Shown in pieces: positions 1-10,972 of a DNA stretch of 64,000 bases. Under the pieces are notes generated by a model. The model saw only the letters and a program-made list of their open reading frames with translations, was not told the DNA's origin and searched no databases. The position numbers were made by a program, and so were the translations under genes. Source of the stretch: Combretum micranthum (taxonomy: Eukaryota; Streptophyta; Magnoliopsida; Myrtales; Combretaceae); contig JAMXBD010000974.1 of NCBI GenBank assembly GCA_024138025.1, forward strand, positions 62,001 through 126,000, written 5' to 3'. Position 1 is the stretch's first letter; every line of letters begins with the position of its first letter.

Positions 1-821
1 TTAGTTAAAATATAGTTTTGTAATAATGAATGAATGTAATGTTATTAGTCATATTAGCGTAAAAAAAAGATAGAAAAAAAAGGAAGAAGAATATCATATG
101 ACCACTTAGCTAAGAAATACTTTGTAAACCCCTAAATTTTCGGAATCGGTTTAGCATAAAACCCTAAACCGGAAGTCAAACGGAACCCTAAAAGTCAACA
201 AAACCCTAGTTTACCGTATCCAACTAAATCCGGCATTGCCGTTTTCTTTGGCCCTAGAAAACGAAGTTGGATAATTAGCTAAAATAGTTCGTAATAACCA
301 TAGGTTTTATAAAATTTCAGTTTCGCGAAATTCGGGTGTCCTTCGAACCCGATCGGACACAGTTCTCGAAAAACGTGTCCGAAGCCCGGAATAGTAAAAA
401 TATTCCGAATACACCGTTAGACTCGTAAAAATATAAGTTTTCCAAAAATATCAGTTTCGTAATTTTTCGGTAAGTAAAAATAACAGATATAGCTATTATA
501 CGCGTATTTTCTTACTACCGGTACTTTAATTGTCATATCTACTTTACATTACACTATTCATTACTATTCTACACTATTCTTTTATCTCTACTTTTTCTTA
601 CACCTATTCTTACACTCTACATAACCTATAATCTTAACTTTTTACCTTTCCCATAACTTTATATCACATCTACCTTACATATTACATCTTTTATTTCTTC
701 AAAAAGTCAAAAAAATAAAACAAACCCCCTCCCCATGCATGGCCGGCGCCCCCCTCTCTCTCTGCCCTCAATTTGTTTTAATTTCACTTTATTTTAATCA
801 CACAAAAATCACTCCTCAATT

Positions 822-834
822 TCCTATAAATACC
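822..834 (+). promoter_or_regulatory. TATA box of the LTR promoter
   Basis: CCTATAAATACCCCCC is followed by a CT-rich leader with repeated TCTC and CAAG motifs, typical of a plant LTR U3/R junction. The inverted copy has the matching TATAAATACTCCC on the minus strand near 41690, which supports it as a conserved promoter. Confidence 0.6.
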
Positions 835-3050
835 CCCCTTTCACTTCTTTCACACCACTTCTACACTAAAATTACTCTCTCAAAATCTCTCAAGAATTTC
901 TCTCCAAGAAGTTCTCTTTAGCTCATCTCCTTTAGGTAAAAGTTCTTCAAGAAGTTCCATGTTCATCTACTTAGTATGAACTTAATGTGTGTTTTCTAAA
1001 ACCATGAAGGTTAAGAAAGCAACAATAGGTTCATACTTTGTTTTTGTTCATAATCATAATTCCTTTATGTTCATGTTTCTTTTATATTCATTTATGTTTC
1101 TCTTATGTTCATTTATGTCTTTTATGTTCATAACTATCTACTATATCTATATAGCTATATATACTATTTAGAGCATATAAGCTCATGATCTTGCAATTTA
1201 TTTACCTTTCATGCAATTTATTTACTTCAATGCATTTTATTTATTCCAAGTTGTTTTTAAGACTAGTCTCTAGTCTTAGACTTGTCCTCATCAAGTCAAA
1301 ACAAGATTTTCTTTCTTTCATTTTATTTATTATGGGACTAGTTTACTTCTTAGTCCCGGGAGCCTTGAAAAAGCTAAGACTCCAATACTTGACTTTATTA
1401 TTATGCTTTATGTTATTTTGGTTATTATTATTCTCATAATCATGTTCATTTAGATTGTTGTCCATAATTTTATTTAAAAAAGAAGAATTTTGTCACTTAG
1501 AAATAAGTTTATGTAAAGTATAAAATCTATAAAGCAAACAAAATAAACTCATTCCTTTTCATGTTACAAAAAGAACTCACTATAATTTTATAAACTACTT
1601 TTACTTTAAGAAGCCACTTAGATCCTTATTATCCCACCTTGTTTTTCAAAAGAAAATATTTTTGTTGACAAAAATGGTTCTTTTCATAAGAAAGAAAATA
1701 AGATGGATGACTAAGGAAATTTTTAAGTAAAGACCTTTGCAAACAAATAGGCAAAGAAAATTTATGGTTTGAAAATAATAAAGTTATTTCTTTTCAAATT
1801 ACAAGAAGAAGTTAATAAGATTATAGAAATTAGTTTTTCTACAAAAAGTCCTTAATTGTTCCACATTGTTTTTATGAAGAAAACAAATTTTCATGCATGG
1901 ATGATTATTTTGAAAAATATGAGACATGAGAAAAAGAATGAGAAATATCAAGTAAGGATTTTTGCAAAACAAGTAAACAAAGGAATTTACACAAGAAAAA
2001 TGAAGAATAGCATATTTCCTAGAAAACTTCAAATATAGTATTAATGTAACTTAGAAAGTAGAAAATTTTATTTTCAAAGTCACTTAGAAAAGATAAATAA
2101 AACCAACATAAACGTTTTTAGAAAATAAAGAAAACAAGGTATTCATTTCAAAGAAATTTACAAAAACAATTTCCGAAAAGCTTCAAACCACATTGTTTTA
2201 CCTAAGAAAAATAAATTGGACAACAAGACACTTGAGCATGCTTAAATATGAGTTATATAGTTATAAAAAGAGAATTTTTCAACTATATAGATAACTAAGT
2301 ATTTATCAAACAAATTTTGATTTCTTGAACCAAAGTTGTTTTTACTTGGAAATCCGTGGTGAATTTTGTCGCTACTTTTTCAGAGCCTATATGGCCTTGT
2401 TTGTTGAATATAATTTTGGAAATGGGTAGATCTTTTCGAGTAGGTAGAAATCGGTATATTATATGCGCGATTCCGAGTTAAAATGACCAAGTTATGGCCA
2501 TTTTAAGTTGGAACATTCCTTCATACGAACTTTAACGTTCTTTGACATTGTTTTGTCAAAATTCAAGAAAATCATCAAGAAAAACTCATTGTGGGTATTT
2601 TCTTTGGCTAGGTGACCCCGAGGAAGGATTCCTTTACCCGAGAACTATTACGATTAAGTGGAGTGTGTGAACGACTCATCCGCTTAGAGGAATAGACGAC
2701 AATGGCATCGTGAGTTTATTCCCCGTTATTTTTCATACTCTTGATTGTGCTTGTAAAATTAGTTGCACTAGAATTTAAGAAAAATCAAAAGGAAGTGTAT
2801 GATAATATGTTGAAAGAATACTAAGTATATCGAAACTCGATTTGTTTGTAATAAAGTTGTATGTGAATAATGTCTTGAAATGTTTGAAATTGATTGATCA
2901 CTTGAAAGAAGTTAAATGTAACTACTAGACTTTAATTAAAGAAATTATTCATGCACTTCATATGTTGAGTCACATTGCATTCACTACTATACAATTGGTG
3001 GGACAAGTGTATAATAGTGGTGGTAGACATAACCGGTATATCATGTCAGT

Positions 3051-3150
3051 GGCGAGTAGGAGCCAGTAAGAACTACTTAAATTGGTGGCTAGTAGGAGCC
3101 TGTAATAACTACAAGTTTTTGATGGCGTATAGGAGCCGGTAAGATCTATA
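3051..3150 (+). repeat. Short degenerate tandem repeat inside the LTR
   Basis: Three imperfect units start near 3051, 3086 and 3124 with the core GGCGAGTAGGAGCC / GGCTAGTAGGAGCC / GGCGTATAGGAGCC, spaced 35-38 bp. Each is followed by a variant of GTAAGAACTA. It lies about 600 bp from the LTR 3' end, probably in R/U5. Confidence 0.55.
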
Positions 3151-3760
3151 AAAGTGTTTTTAAAAGTTGTGGCTGTAATTGGCCTGAATACCCAACCCCG
3201 AATGAAGGGCGTAATTCATTCAACATATGATTCCCGGAAAGTCATATGTCTTGTATGCTCACGTGGCTGTTGCATTTCATATGTTTGAATAATAAACTTG
3301 ATTGATAATTTTCTTCGAGTATGAATTTTGGGATTTTCTCACTAAGCTATTAGCTTATACCCCGATAGATATCTTTTGCAGTTTCCTTACTTATGGTTAA
3401 GGCCACGTGGACCATGTGGATAGGTAAATTCTTTTTGAGTAATAGAAATTTAGATAAAATGTAGTATTTTAGTGTGACGTATAAATACTCAGGTAATAGA
3501 TTAGTAAACAAAGGAATTGTCCCTAAGTTTGAAAAAATCATTGACACGAATAAATGATTATTATGAATCCTCTTATCTTAAATGTGTTATTCATATCTTC
3601 TTAAACTTCATATTTCCACATATGGTCCTCTGAAGTTGTGAAAGTACACCTTACACTTAATATAAAAGCTTTTGAGAATGGCTAAGGTTGTCATACTTAA
3701 GCTTTAATATTGAGTGTGGCGGACTGTCACGTTTAGGGTACCCGTTGGGGCGTGACATAC

Positions 3761-4971
3761 TTCCTTGTAAATGTCAAATTCCATGATGAAATCTATATGT
3801 TTCACCCTTTGACAAAATATGCCAAAAAAGGTCTTTTTAGCAAATGCTTAAATGGAGGTTGGTGTATGGATTGAAGAATCAACTAGCTATTCTTCAAATA
3901 ACTCTACCATTTGATAGCCAGGAAGCATTATATTAGATTTTGTACCCTCTAGGCATTTGAATTGCATTCGAAAAATCTCCACATATCCAAAAATCTAATT
4001 TTTTTTTTCTAGAGATTTATTATGAATGATTTTCTAATAAAAAATAACTTACTAAAATATGATATTATGATTAGCTCATAATGTGCATTTTTTGACATAA
4101 ACTAGCAAATTGTGAACCACTTATTCACAGTGTTGTTGGGTTAGGACTAGGATTTATGGAAAGGTGGAATTTTTAGAATCTTTTGAATTAATATAAAAAG
4201 GTAAAACTTAATGCAAAAAATTTGATAAAAGCAAAGTTTGCTTGAATGTATATTGCATTCATGATATTGTATAAAAAGAATTAAAAAGTCTTTAGTCCAA
4301 ACAAATACAATTTAACTTGATTGAAAACAACACGTCATATGCTGTAAAATTTTGGATGACTTTGAGAAGAAAAAATTAAAATAAAATCATGCACAAGTGT
4401 GAAGATTGATAGAAATCCCCTAAAAATGTTATGTGAAAATTAATTGTAATTCAAAATATGAATTTTACCAGAGCATGAATAATTATGAGATAAAGATGGA
4501 AACTAGATGCAACATCACCTCACCTCTTGAAACAACAATCTAGTTGATACTTTGTAGTTTGGAATTTGTTGTGGAAAAAAGGAAAGGAAAAATGTATTAT
4601 AAAAACTGACTCATGATAAGTGTAGTAGTGGATCACCATAAATAGTTGAGGGGGATCGAATTCACTACATATATCTTATATATGCATTTTTTCTTCCCTT
4701 TTTTATATGAGAATATATATATATATATATAGATTGATATTTAACTATCAATTTATTGAAAAAAAATCAATACATAAAACTTTTATAAGTTTTGCTTTCA
4801 AACAACGAAAATAAATTAGAAATATTTGAACAAGAAATTGAAGGGAGAATAGAAAAAGCAAATTAGCATATGGATATATATATTTGTGTTCTATACTGTC
4901 TTTTAATAATAAAATGTTTATTTATATGAAAATTCTATAAAAATAATTTTGAATATAAATAAATCGACAAT
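3761..4971. other. AT-rich intergenic sequence, no gene seen
   Basis: No sustained coding frame, RNA gene or recognisable element. It contains a short AT dinucleotide run near 4717. Confidence 0.5.
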
Positions 4972-5624
4972 CACTATAAGAAAATTGACTTTTAGATATA
5001 GAAATTCTGTAGCAAAATTTTTTTGTCACTATATAATTTGATTAGTGTTGAGATTGCAATGTGTTTACAAGTACATAAAATAGAGAAATATTTGTAATGT
5101 GTCTATATATTAACAATAGAATCTGCGATTAATTATTGACAGATTTGCGAAAAAATTAAATCTACCACAAATCTATCTCTAATTCTATAGCAGGAATTCT
5201 GGTGTTTTCATTTATTTTAAAATTTTATCTTAAATCTATCTCTAAAATTAAAATAATATATACATGACTTTCAAAGAAAGATTTAATATCTCTAATTATA
5301 TAACAAATACACATAGATTAAATAATATATACATGTGTGCAATTGATTTCAAAGACAAATCATTTTAATCTGTCTCTGATTAAATGATAGATGGGGGTAC
5401 AATTGATTTCAAAGACATATTTGATCTATGTTTGATTATTTTTAAACTTTCATACAAGATAAGATTGTTTAAGTAAATAAATAGAAACAAAATACATTGA
5501 TTCTTCTTCATTCTTATAACATTGCCAAATAAAAGCCTTAACAAAGATAATTTTTAGTGTAAAAAAAAAAAGAAAGAAAGGATAATGTAGATGTACTTAA
5601 TTTTTCATTTCTCGAAAATAATTA

Positions 5625-5660
<36 letters not shown>

Positions 5661-6760
5661 AGTTTCAACCCAAAACTCAAAGCTAGTGGAAGAAAAAAGA
5701 AAAACAAAACTCAAACCTTAGCAAAAAAAAAAAAAAAAAAAAGAAAACCAAAATCGTTACTTCCTCCTTTTCTCCTTCTTCTTCATCCTCTTCTTTGTCC
5801 TTTTCTTCCCATTATACCATTTCTTAAACCATTATCGAACCTTACTCAAGGTATAATAAAATTAGATCAGCTCTTGCTTTACGCATGGTCTCCATTCTAG
5901 CTGTAAAGCCTTTGACCTTGGCTTGATTTCTAGTCCTCCATGTTTAAGGAGAAAGTCTTCCTTGCTAGCCATAATGGAATGGAATCATTTATGATAATAG
6001 GTTTTTTAAGTGTAAAGCTGTCAAATGGAAGCTTGTTAACTGAACTTGTTAAATTTGAGGAAAACAATCATGAAACTTTAGAAGACATTTCATATGCTAA
6101 CTTTTTACATTTTTGTTAGGCTTATTATTTATCTTCGCTCTCGTGTTTTGACTTTTTGCAGGATTTTATGTTGATTGGTTTGTATGTGATGTTGAATTTT
6201 GGACTGAAAACAACTACATGTATGAGTACCTTCATGTTTTTTTTTCAATAAAAATATTCAAGTGAACATTTAGTATTTTATGCATCGATAAACTGTTTGA
6301 GATTATTTAAAAAAAAAAAAAAAGAAGACTGTAATAAACAAGTTTGAGATGGAAATTATGAATAAATATGATTTTCTTTTGCAATATTGTATTAATTAGA
6401 GATAAATTTGCAACAAAATGTATGAATAAATGATATTTTATTTACATTGATTATTGAAAGAGAGATGGATATGCGATTGATTTGATAAGTTAATTAATTA
6501 AATTATATTTATATAACATATTGAAATAGATTTGGAATGGAAGTTTAAAATAAAATTACGATACATTATAATTAGAAATAATTTGTGATGGAGAAAACTG
6601 TCATTGAATTGTTTTATTGTAAATATTCGTGACTAATTTGCGACATAATTTCTATAATAGAATTTCATGATAAAATTTTATGTCTCTAAAAGCCTTTTGT
6701 GAAATAATTTCTTCTTTTAGAGATGTGAATTTCTATCTTTAAAGATCAGTTTTGTTGTAG
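4972..6760. mobile_element. Decayed CACTA-like (En/Spm) non-autonomous element
   Basis: The left end is CACTATAAGAAAATTGAC, close to the CACTACAAGAAAA terminus of plant CACTA elements. The right end, read in reverse, is CTACAACAAAACTGATC followed by similar subterminal sequence (ATAGAAATTC on both sides). The trinucleotide AAT flanks both ends, matching the 3-bp target duplication of this superfamily, though the final TG of the right terminus is missing. Subterminal words such as TTTGCGAC and ATTTGCAAC recur. The interior holds CT/TA microsatellites and a poly-A tract but no transposase. Family identity is moderately supported. Confidence 0.45.
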
Positions 6761-6994
6761 AATCTATCATTCAATAATTTACTTCATAACATCAATTATA
6801 AATAATGATTGTTACTAAGCCAAGTGATATAATTGGTTATATTTAGTCATAATTTATGTGATATAATGAAACATTTCTAATATAGGTAATACAATTATTA
6901 TTTACGATATACTACTAATAAGAGAGGGAGAGAGGAGAGGGGGAGGGAGGGATTTCTTGGGAGTAAGGGGTGTTAGGGTCTACCCAGTATGGTC

Positions 6995-7107
6995 TTTTTT
7001 TTTTTTTTTTATGGTGACAATAATATAATCATTAAGGACCAATCCAACATGGCGAGTCGAATTCGATATGTCATGATGAGGACTGGAATTAGATACCACT
7101 AAACTAC
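6995..7107 (-). mobile_element. tRNA-derived SINE candidate, minus strand
   Basis: On the minus strand a box-A-like TAGTTTAGTGGTATC is followed about 35 nt later by a box-B-like CGAATTCGACTC. The unit ends in an A tract, seen as T(16) at 6995-7010. Six-base flanks ATGGTC (6989-6994) and ATGGCC (7108-7113) could be a weak target duplication. Confidence 0.4.
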
Positions 7108-7113
7108 ATGGCC

Positions 7114-8135
7114 ATTGACATCTAACATGGATCTTAAACATAGATATTTAATCGAAACAAAGAGGAAGGTATGGATCTACTAGATAACTAGAGATGCAAA
7201 TGCAATTCTAATGTTTTAAGTGATGATTCTATGGATCTTTCAGAGCATCATGCTCCTATTTTTGTTTGTGTTGGTAATTTGTACTCAACATTTTTAATTA
7301 GTTGAGGTGTTTATTGAATGTTGCATTTGTTTGTTGTTTTTGTTACTAATATAAGTCTTGCTTTACCTATTGAAAAATGGCTATATTTTTTGCCAATTAG
7401 ACATTTCTAATTATTTTTCCTTCAAGAGCTAAGTTTTCTAAATGTTTCCTAAACTATGGAGGAAAAAAAAAGTTTCCAAACTACTCTTACAACTTTACAA
7501 GGAAAGTAAGAAAATTATTAATTGATATAACATTTGCTAACTTAATGTCAAGAGCACCTTTTTTTTACGAAGTAGCTATAATCCTATCCATCCATGTTAT
7601 CCCCATCTTGTCTTTTAGTTGAAATAGTCTATCAGTGTTTAAAATGGGCTCTCAAAGCTTAGTTTATATCTTTAATAGCTTTCTCTTACAATTACACTAT
7701 GTTTGGGAGAATAGAAAGGGAAAGAAAAGTGAACGATCAAGTAATGAAAATTTTAGTTTGTGATTGTGCAGAAGAGAGAAAAGTTAGAAATTAAGAAGAG
7801 AATATGGGGAGAATTAAGTCCATAACCCATAAAAAAGTGTTCCCTTCATAAGAATGGAGAGAAAAAGGAGAAAATATTATTAAAATTACTATTTCATCTT
7901 TCATAAATATATGTAATCTTTTGATTAAACTTTTATTTGCGAAGGACTATTTAATAATTGTATGTTTTCAAATAAAACTAAAATTCCACTCGAATCATGC
8001 CCTTCAGTTTCCTCAATTTTCCAAATGCAAAAAAGTAACTTTTTTCCCTTCCTTTTCTTTTCCCTATGTACTTCTTTGTTATCACTAGTCCATTTGTTGT
8101 TTCAACAAATCATATAAGTACTATCTAACTATCGT
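7114..8135. other. AT-rich intergenic sequence, no gene seen
   Basis: No coding frame of note. A purine-rich block at 7690-7880 resembles a second block near 19540-19660 and may be a dispersed repeat, not resolved further. Confidence 0.4.
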
Positions 8136-8143
8136 CTAGGATT

Positions 8144-9055
8144 TAGACATAGAAACAGTTCGATTACAAATCAGGAACTATCACCGGTGGTTCTACAACT
8201 AAAACCGAATTGGTTCTGATTCTAGAACTGGCTAAGAAACTGTTGGTTTTCTATTTCCTAGACGGTTCTACGACCTAGAATAGGGTGGAATTGGTGATTC
8301 CAACCGGTTCTATTAAAAAATAATTAGATACAAAATTAAAAAATTATATTAAATATATAATTATTAATGGTTACACTATTTCACATGAATAGTAAATTTT
8401 ATTACCTATTTATAATATTTAATGTTTTATTATCAATAATACAAATAAACATAACTTAAAATTATAGATAATTTAGTTTATATAAATTATATCATTAGAT
8501 AAAAAATTAAAAAATTATATTTAATATATAGTGATTAATGTTTACACTATTTCATATGAATAGTAAAATTTATTACCTATTTATAATATTTAATGTTTTA
8601 TTATTAATAATACAAATAAACATAACTTAAAATTATAGATAATTTGATTTATACAAACTTCTTCTAAAAGCAAAATTCATTCATTAATAACGTGAATATT
8701 TTTTATATTGTAATTTTCATGCTATCCTCTAAAGTATTTTCCAATCTCATATTATTAGATATAATTGATATTAGTTATGTTTATATATAAATAAATGTGT
8801 ATTCTAAAAAAATTTTTAAAAATTTTGGTTAAATAATTTAACACCTTTAGATCTAATAATTAATTATTTTGAGTTTAAAATTCATTTTTAATAAAAATAA
8901 ATTCATTTTTTTTAAAGAAAAAAATGGTTCCGCGTTCTAAAACTAGAACCAGAAACCATTGGAGACGTTTTTAGTTACAATTCCTCATTTTCAAAACCTC
9001 GAACCAACAGTCCTAGTTTTGGTTTGATTTGGTTTCAAAACTGTGCTCATGTCTA
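8144..9055. mobile_element. hAT-like non-autonomous DNA transposon
   Basis: The termini are TAGACATAGAAACAGTT (left) and TAGACATGAGCACAGTT (right, reverse complement), matching at 13 of 17 positions. They are flanked by 8-bp direct repeats, CTAGGATT (8136-8143) and CAAGGATT (9056-9063), differing at one base. An 8-bp target duplication and subterminal GGTTC/GAACC words are hallmarks of plant hAT elements. The interior is AT-rich, contains a 171-bp tandem duplication and encodes no transposase. Confidence 0.75.
8325..8668. repeat. 171-bp tandem duplication inside the hAT-like element
   Basis: Two near-identical copies, starting near 8325 and 8496, share long exact blocks such as TTTATAATATTTAATGTTTT and CAAATAAACATAACTTAAAA. 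The copies differ by few substitutions, so the duplication is young relative to the element's eroded ends. Confidence 0.8.
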
Positions 9056-9616
9056 CAAGGATTAAATATCAATTTGGCATGCAATCTGTAGCTACCCAGC
9101 AATTAAGCACTGCCATACTAAGACATTCTAGCTTCTTGGTTGTTACATTAACATGTTAACTACTAAGGTCGTTTATTCCTACGTTCCGATCATGCTTCAT
9201 CTCTTTCTATTTGGCAAGTCTCATTCACAACACCTATCACTTCCACTTCCACATGAAGATTTGTGACAATTATGTATGTATATGACATCTCCTTGCAAAT
9301 CCCTCTTCCGAATTGTTAAAATGTGTCTAGGTGATTAAACCCCAGTGGCAATTAGACACTAGAAGTTATACAATAATTCTGAAGAGAATTTTTTTTTTTT
9401 TTTTTTTTTATAAGAGACTACCATATGAGCGATTAGTAATGACGGAGCATATATGTCATGATTTATATTTCCTTAATATTTATTTCCTATTATATCCAAA
9501 ATGTAAAATTGAACCCACCCAATGTTTTAATGAATTTAAGATATCAAAATTTGATTTATTATATAGTATAAACACAAAAATATTATTTACACTTTTATGT
9601 GTATAATAGATCATTG

Positions 9617-9764
9617 GTGGCTAATGGTTTTATAATCTAGTGGCATCCGGTCCAGGTTTTCAACCTTAAGGTATCGAGTTCGATTTCTCGCGTTAGCATT
9701 GTAATGGCTATGTGACTGCGTTGTAATCGCACCTGTGACCCATCATAAAAAAAAAAAAAAAAAA
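9617..9764 (+). mobile_element. tRNA-derived SINE with perfect 9-bp target duplication
   Basis: The unit lies between exact direct repeats AGATCATTG (9608-9616 and 9765-9773). It has a box-A-like stretch (TGGCTAATGG or CTAGTGGCATCC), a box-B-like GAGTTCGATTTCTCG about 30-45 nt downstream, a conserved-looking body with GTGACTGCG...GCACCTGTGACCC, and a 3' A tract. Box A, box B, A-tail and target duplication together are diagnostic of a polymerase III-transcribed SINE. The exact plant family is not assigned. Confidence 0.8.
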
Positions 9765-9982
9765 AGATCATTGTTGAATCAATTTGCATACCTAAATTGT
9801 TTATACCATTATGTAATTGGATAATTCTATAGGAAGCCATGGAGTGCAGTTGATTAAATGTTATTCCTATTATAATTATAAACTTGTTTTATTTCAAAAC
9901 AACGAATATGATCACAATTCGCATGAGTAAAAGGAAACTAATAAATCATGGAGAAGAAATCAAATTGCAGTTTGATTATTTA

Positions 9983-10192
9983 GGGTTTGTTTGGATAGTT
10001 GGAATTTATATTATCTATATTATCTATATCTTATTTACATATGTAGCTTATCTGTATTATATATGTATCGTATCTATTTGATCAGTTTATGAGTAAAACA
10101 ACAGTTTTTCATTAGTATCTGTTTATTGACAAACATTTATTTAAAATGAAAAAAATGATGCTAAAATCCTATGATGAAACAAACAGACAATA
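9983..10192 (+). mobile_element. Short dispersed MITE-like repeat
   Basis: Begins GGGTTTGTTTGGAT and ends with ATGATGAAACAAACAGACA, whose reverse complement (TGTCTGTTTGTTTCATC) resembles the start. A related copy sits at 62361-62570 sharing TTTATRAGTAAAA...CAGTTTTTC and ACAAACATTT. No coding potential. Confidence 0.45.
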
Positions 10193-10675
10193 TCTAAAGA
10201 TTCGTTTAAATTTGAAGATTTTGAAATTATTTGAATGAAGTTGAAAGAAATGGTGTAACTTATACTTGAAGCTAAATTTACAATCATCACTGACATTCAG
10301 TGATAAATAAATGATGATAGGGCATCTTATGGGAAAAATAACTCAAGTGAATTTTGTAGTTCTATACAAAGTTTGTATTCAGAAAAACCATTAACTCAGT
10401 AAATGTCCATATAATTATCCAAAGATAAGATAGATTTTAGTGTTTTAAATCATGTGTTTTTGGCTGATAAAGATATGCTAGATTCTAATGTCATGTCGGA
10501 CGATGCTGATTAGAATTACAATAATCTTGATGACAATTCGGAATAATGTCTCAGGCAGAAAAGTCTCCTCTTAGGCCTGAATAAAAATGAACGGCTTAGC
10601 AAAGCAAAATAGGCATATGATGGGCTGGAATTATTGCCTTTGTAAGAACATTTTCGGTTGATAATGACTCCTAAG

Positions 10676-10681
10676 TTTATT
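10676..10681 (-). terminator. Possible poly(A) signal of the coiled-coil gene
   Basis: AATAAA on the minus strand about 290 nt beyond the predicted stop codon. This is the best-placed signal, but AT-rich DNA makes chance matches common. Confidence 0.3.
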
Positions 10682-10972
10682 TCTAGAGGAGCATCAATTC
10701 CAAGTAACAAGACTTTCTCCTTATTACACGATTTGATCATTAAAATGCACATGAAATGAAGCATTGCAGGTCCTTCCAGTTCTTCTACCAAACTCCAAAG
10801 GCATGAAATTTCAGCATATTGGAAGTGAGGCAGAGTAGCACCCATTCCCCATTTGCAGTCATGTTAGCTGCTCTCCACCTAACCTATGGCTGCCTAGAAA
10901 CAAGAAGAGCCCGTGTACCGCATATGAAAATCTATCAATCTTTGCCTTTTGTTTTGGAAAATATTTGGTACC

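Larger units (their letters stand above)
1..3760 (+). mobile_element. Long LTR of a Ty3/gypsy-type retrotransposon, 5' end cut by the window
   Basis: The right end reads ...TTGGGGCGTGACA at 3760, the CA-ending terminus common in plant gypsy LTRs. A TATA box with a pyrimidine-rich leader near 825 on the plus strand gives the orientation. A diverged inverted copy begins at 38519: the 3' termini match (TGTCACGCC..., ACGTGGCAG versus ACGTGACAG), and so do the blocks around 1257-1390 (copy 41100-41210) and 3190-3360 (copy 38970-39200). No primer-binding site follows 3760, so this is a 3' LTR or a solo LTR. The short open frames inside look like chance frames in AT-rich DNA. The lineage is inferred from the terminus only. 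Confidence 0.7.

Noticed and set aside
10516..10845. 109-codon open frame on the minus strand next to the coiled-coil gene
   Set aside because: It lies beyond the stop codon in the likely 3' untranslated region, shows no family resemblance and lacks a splice path that keeps it in frame.
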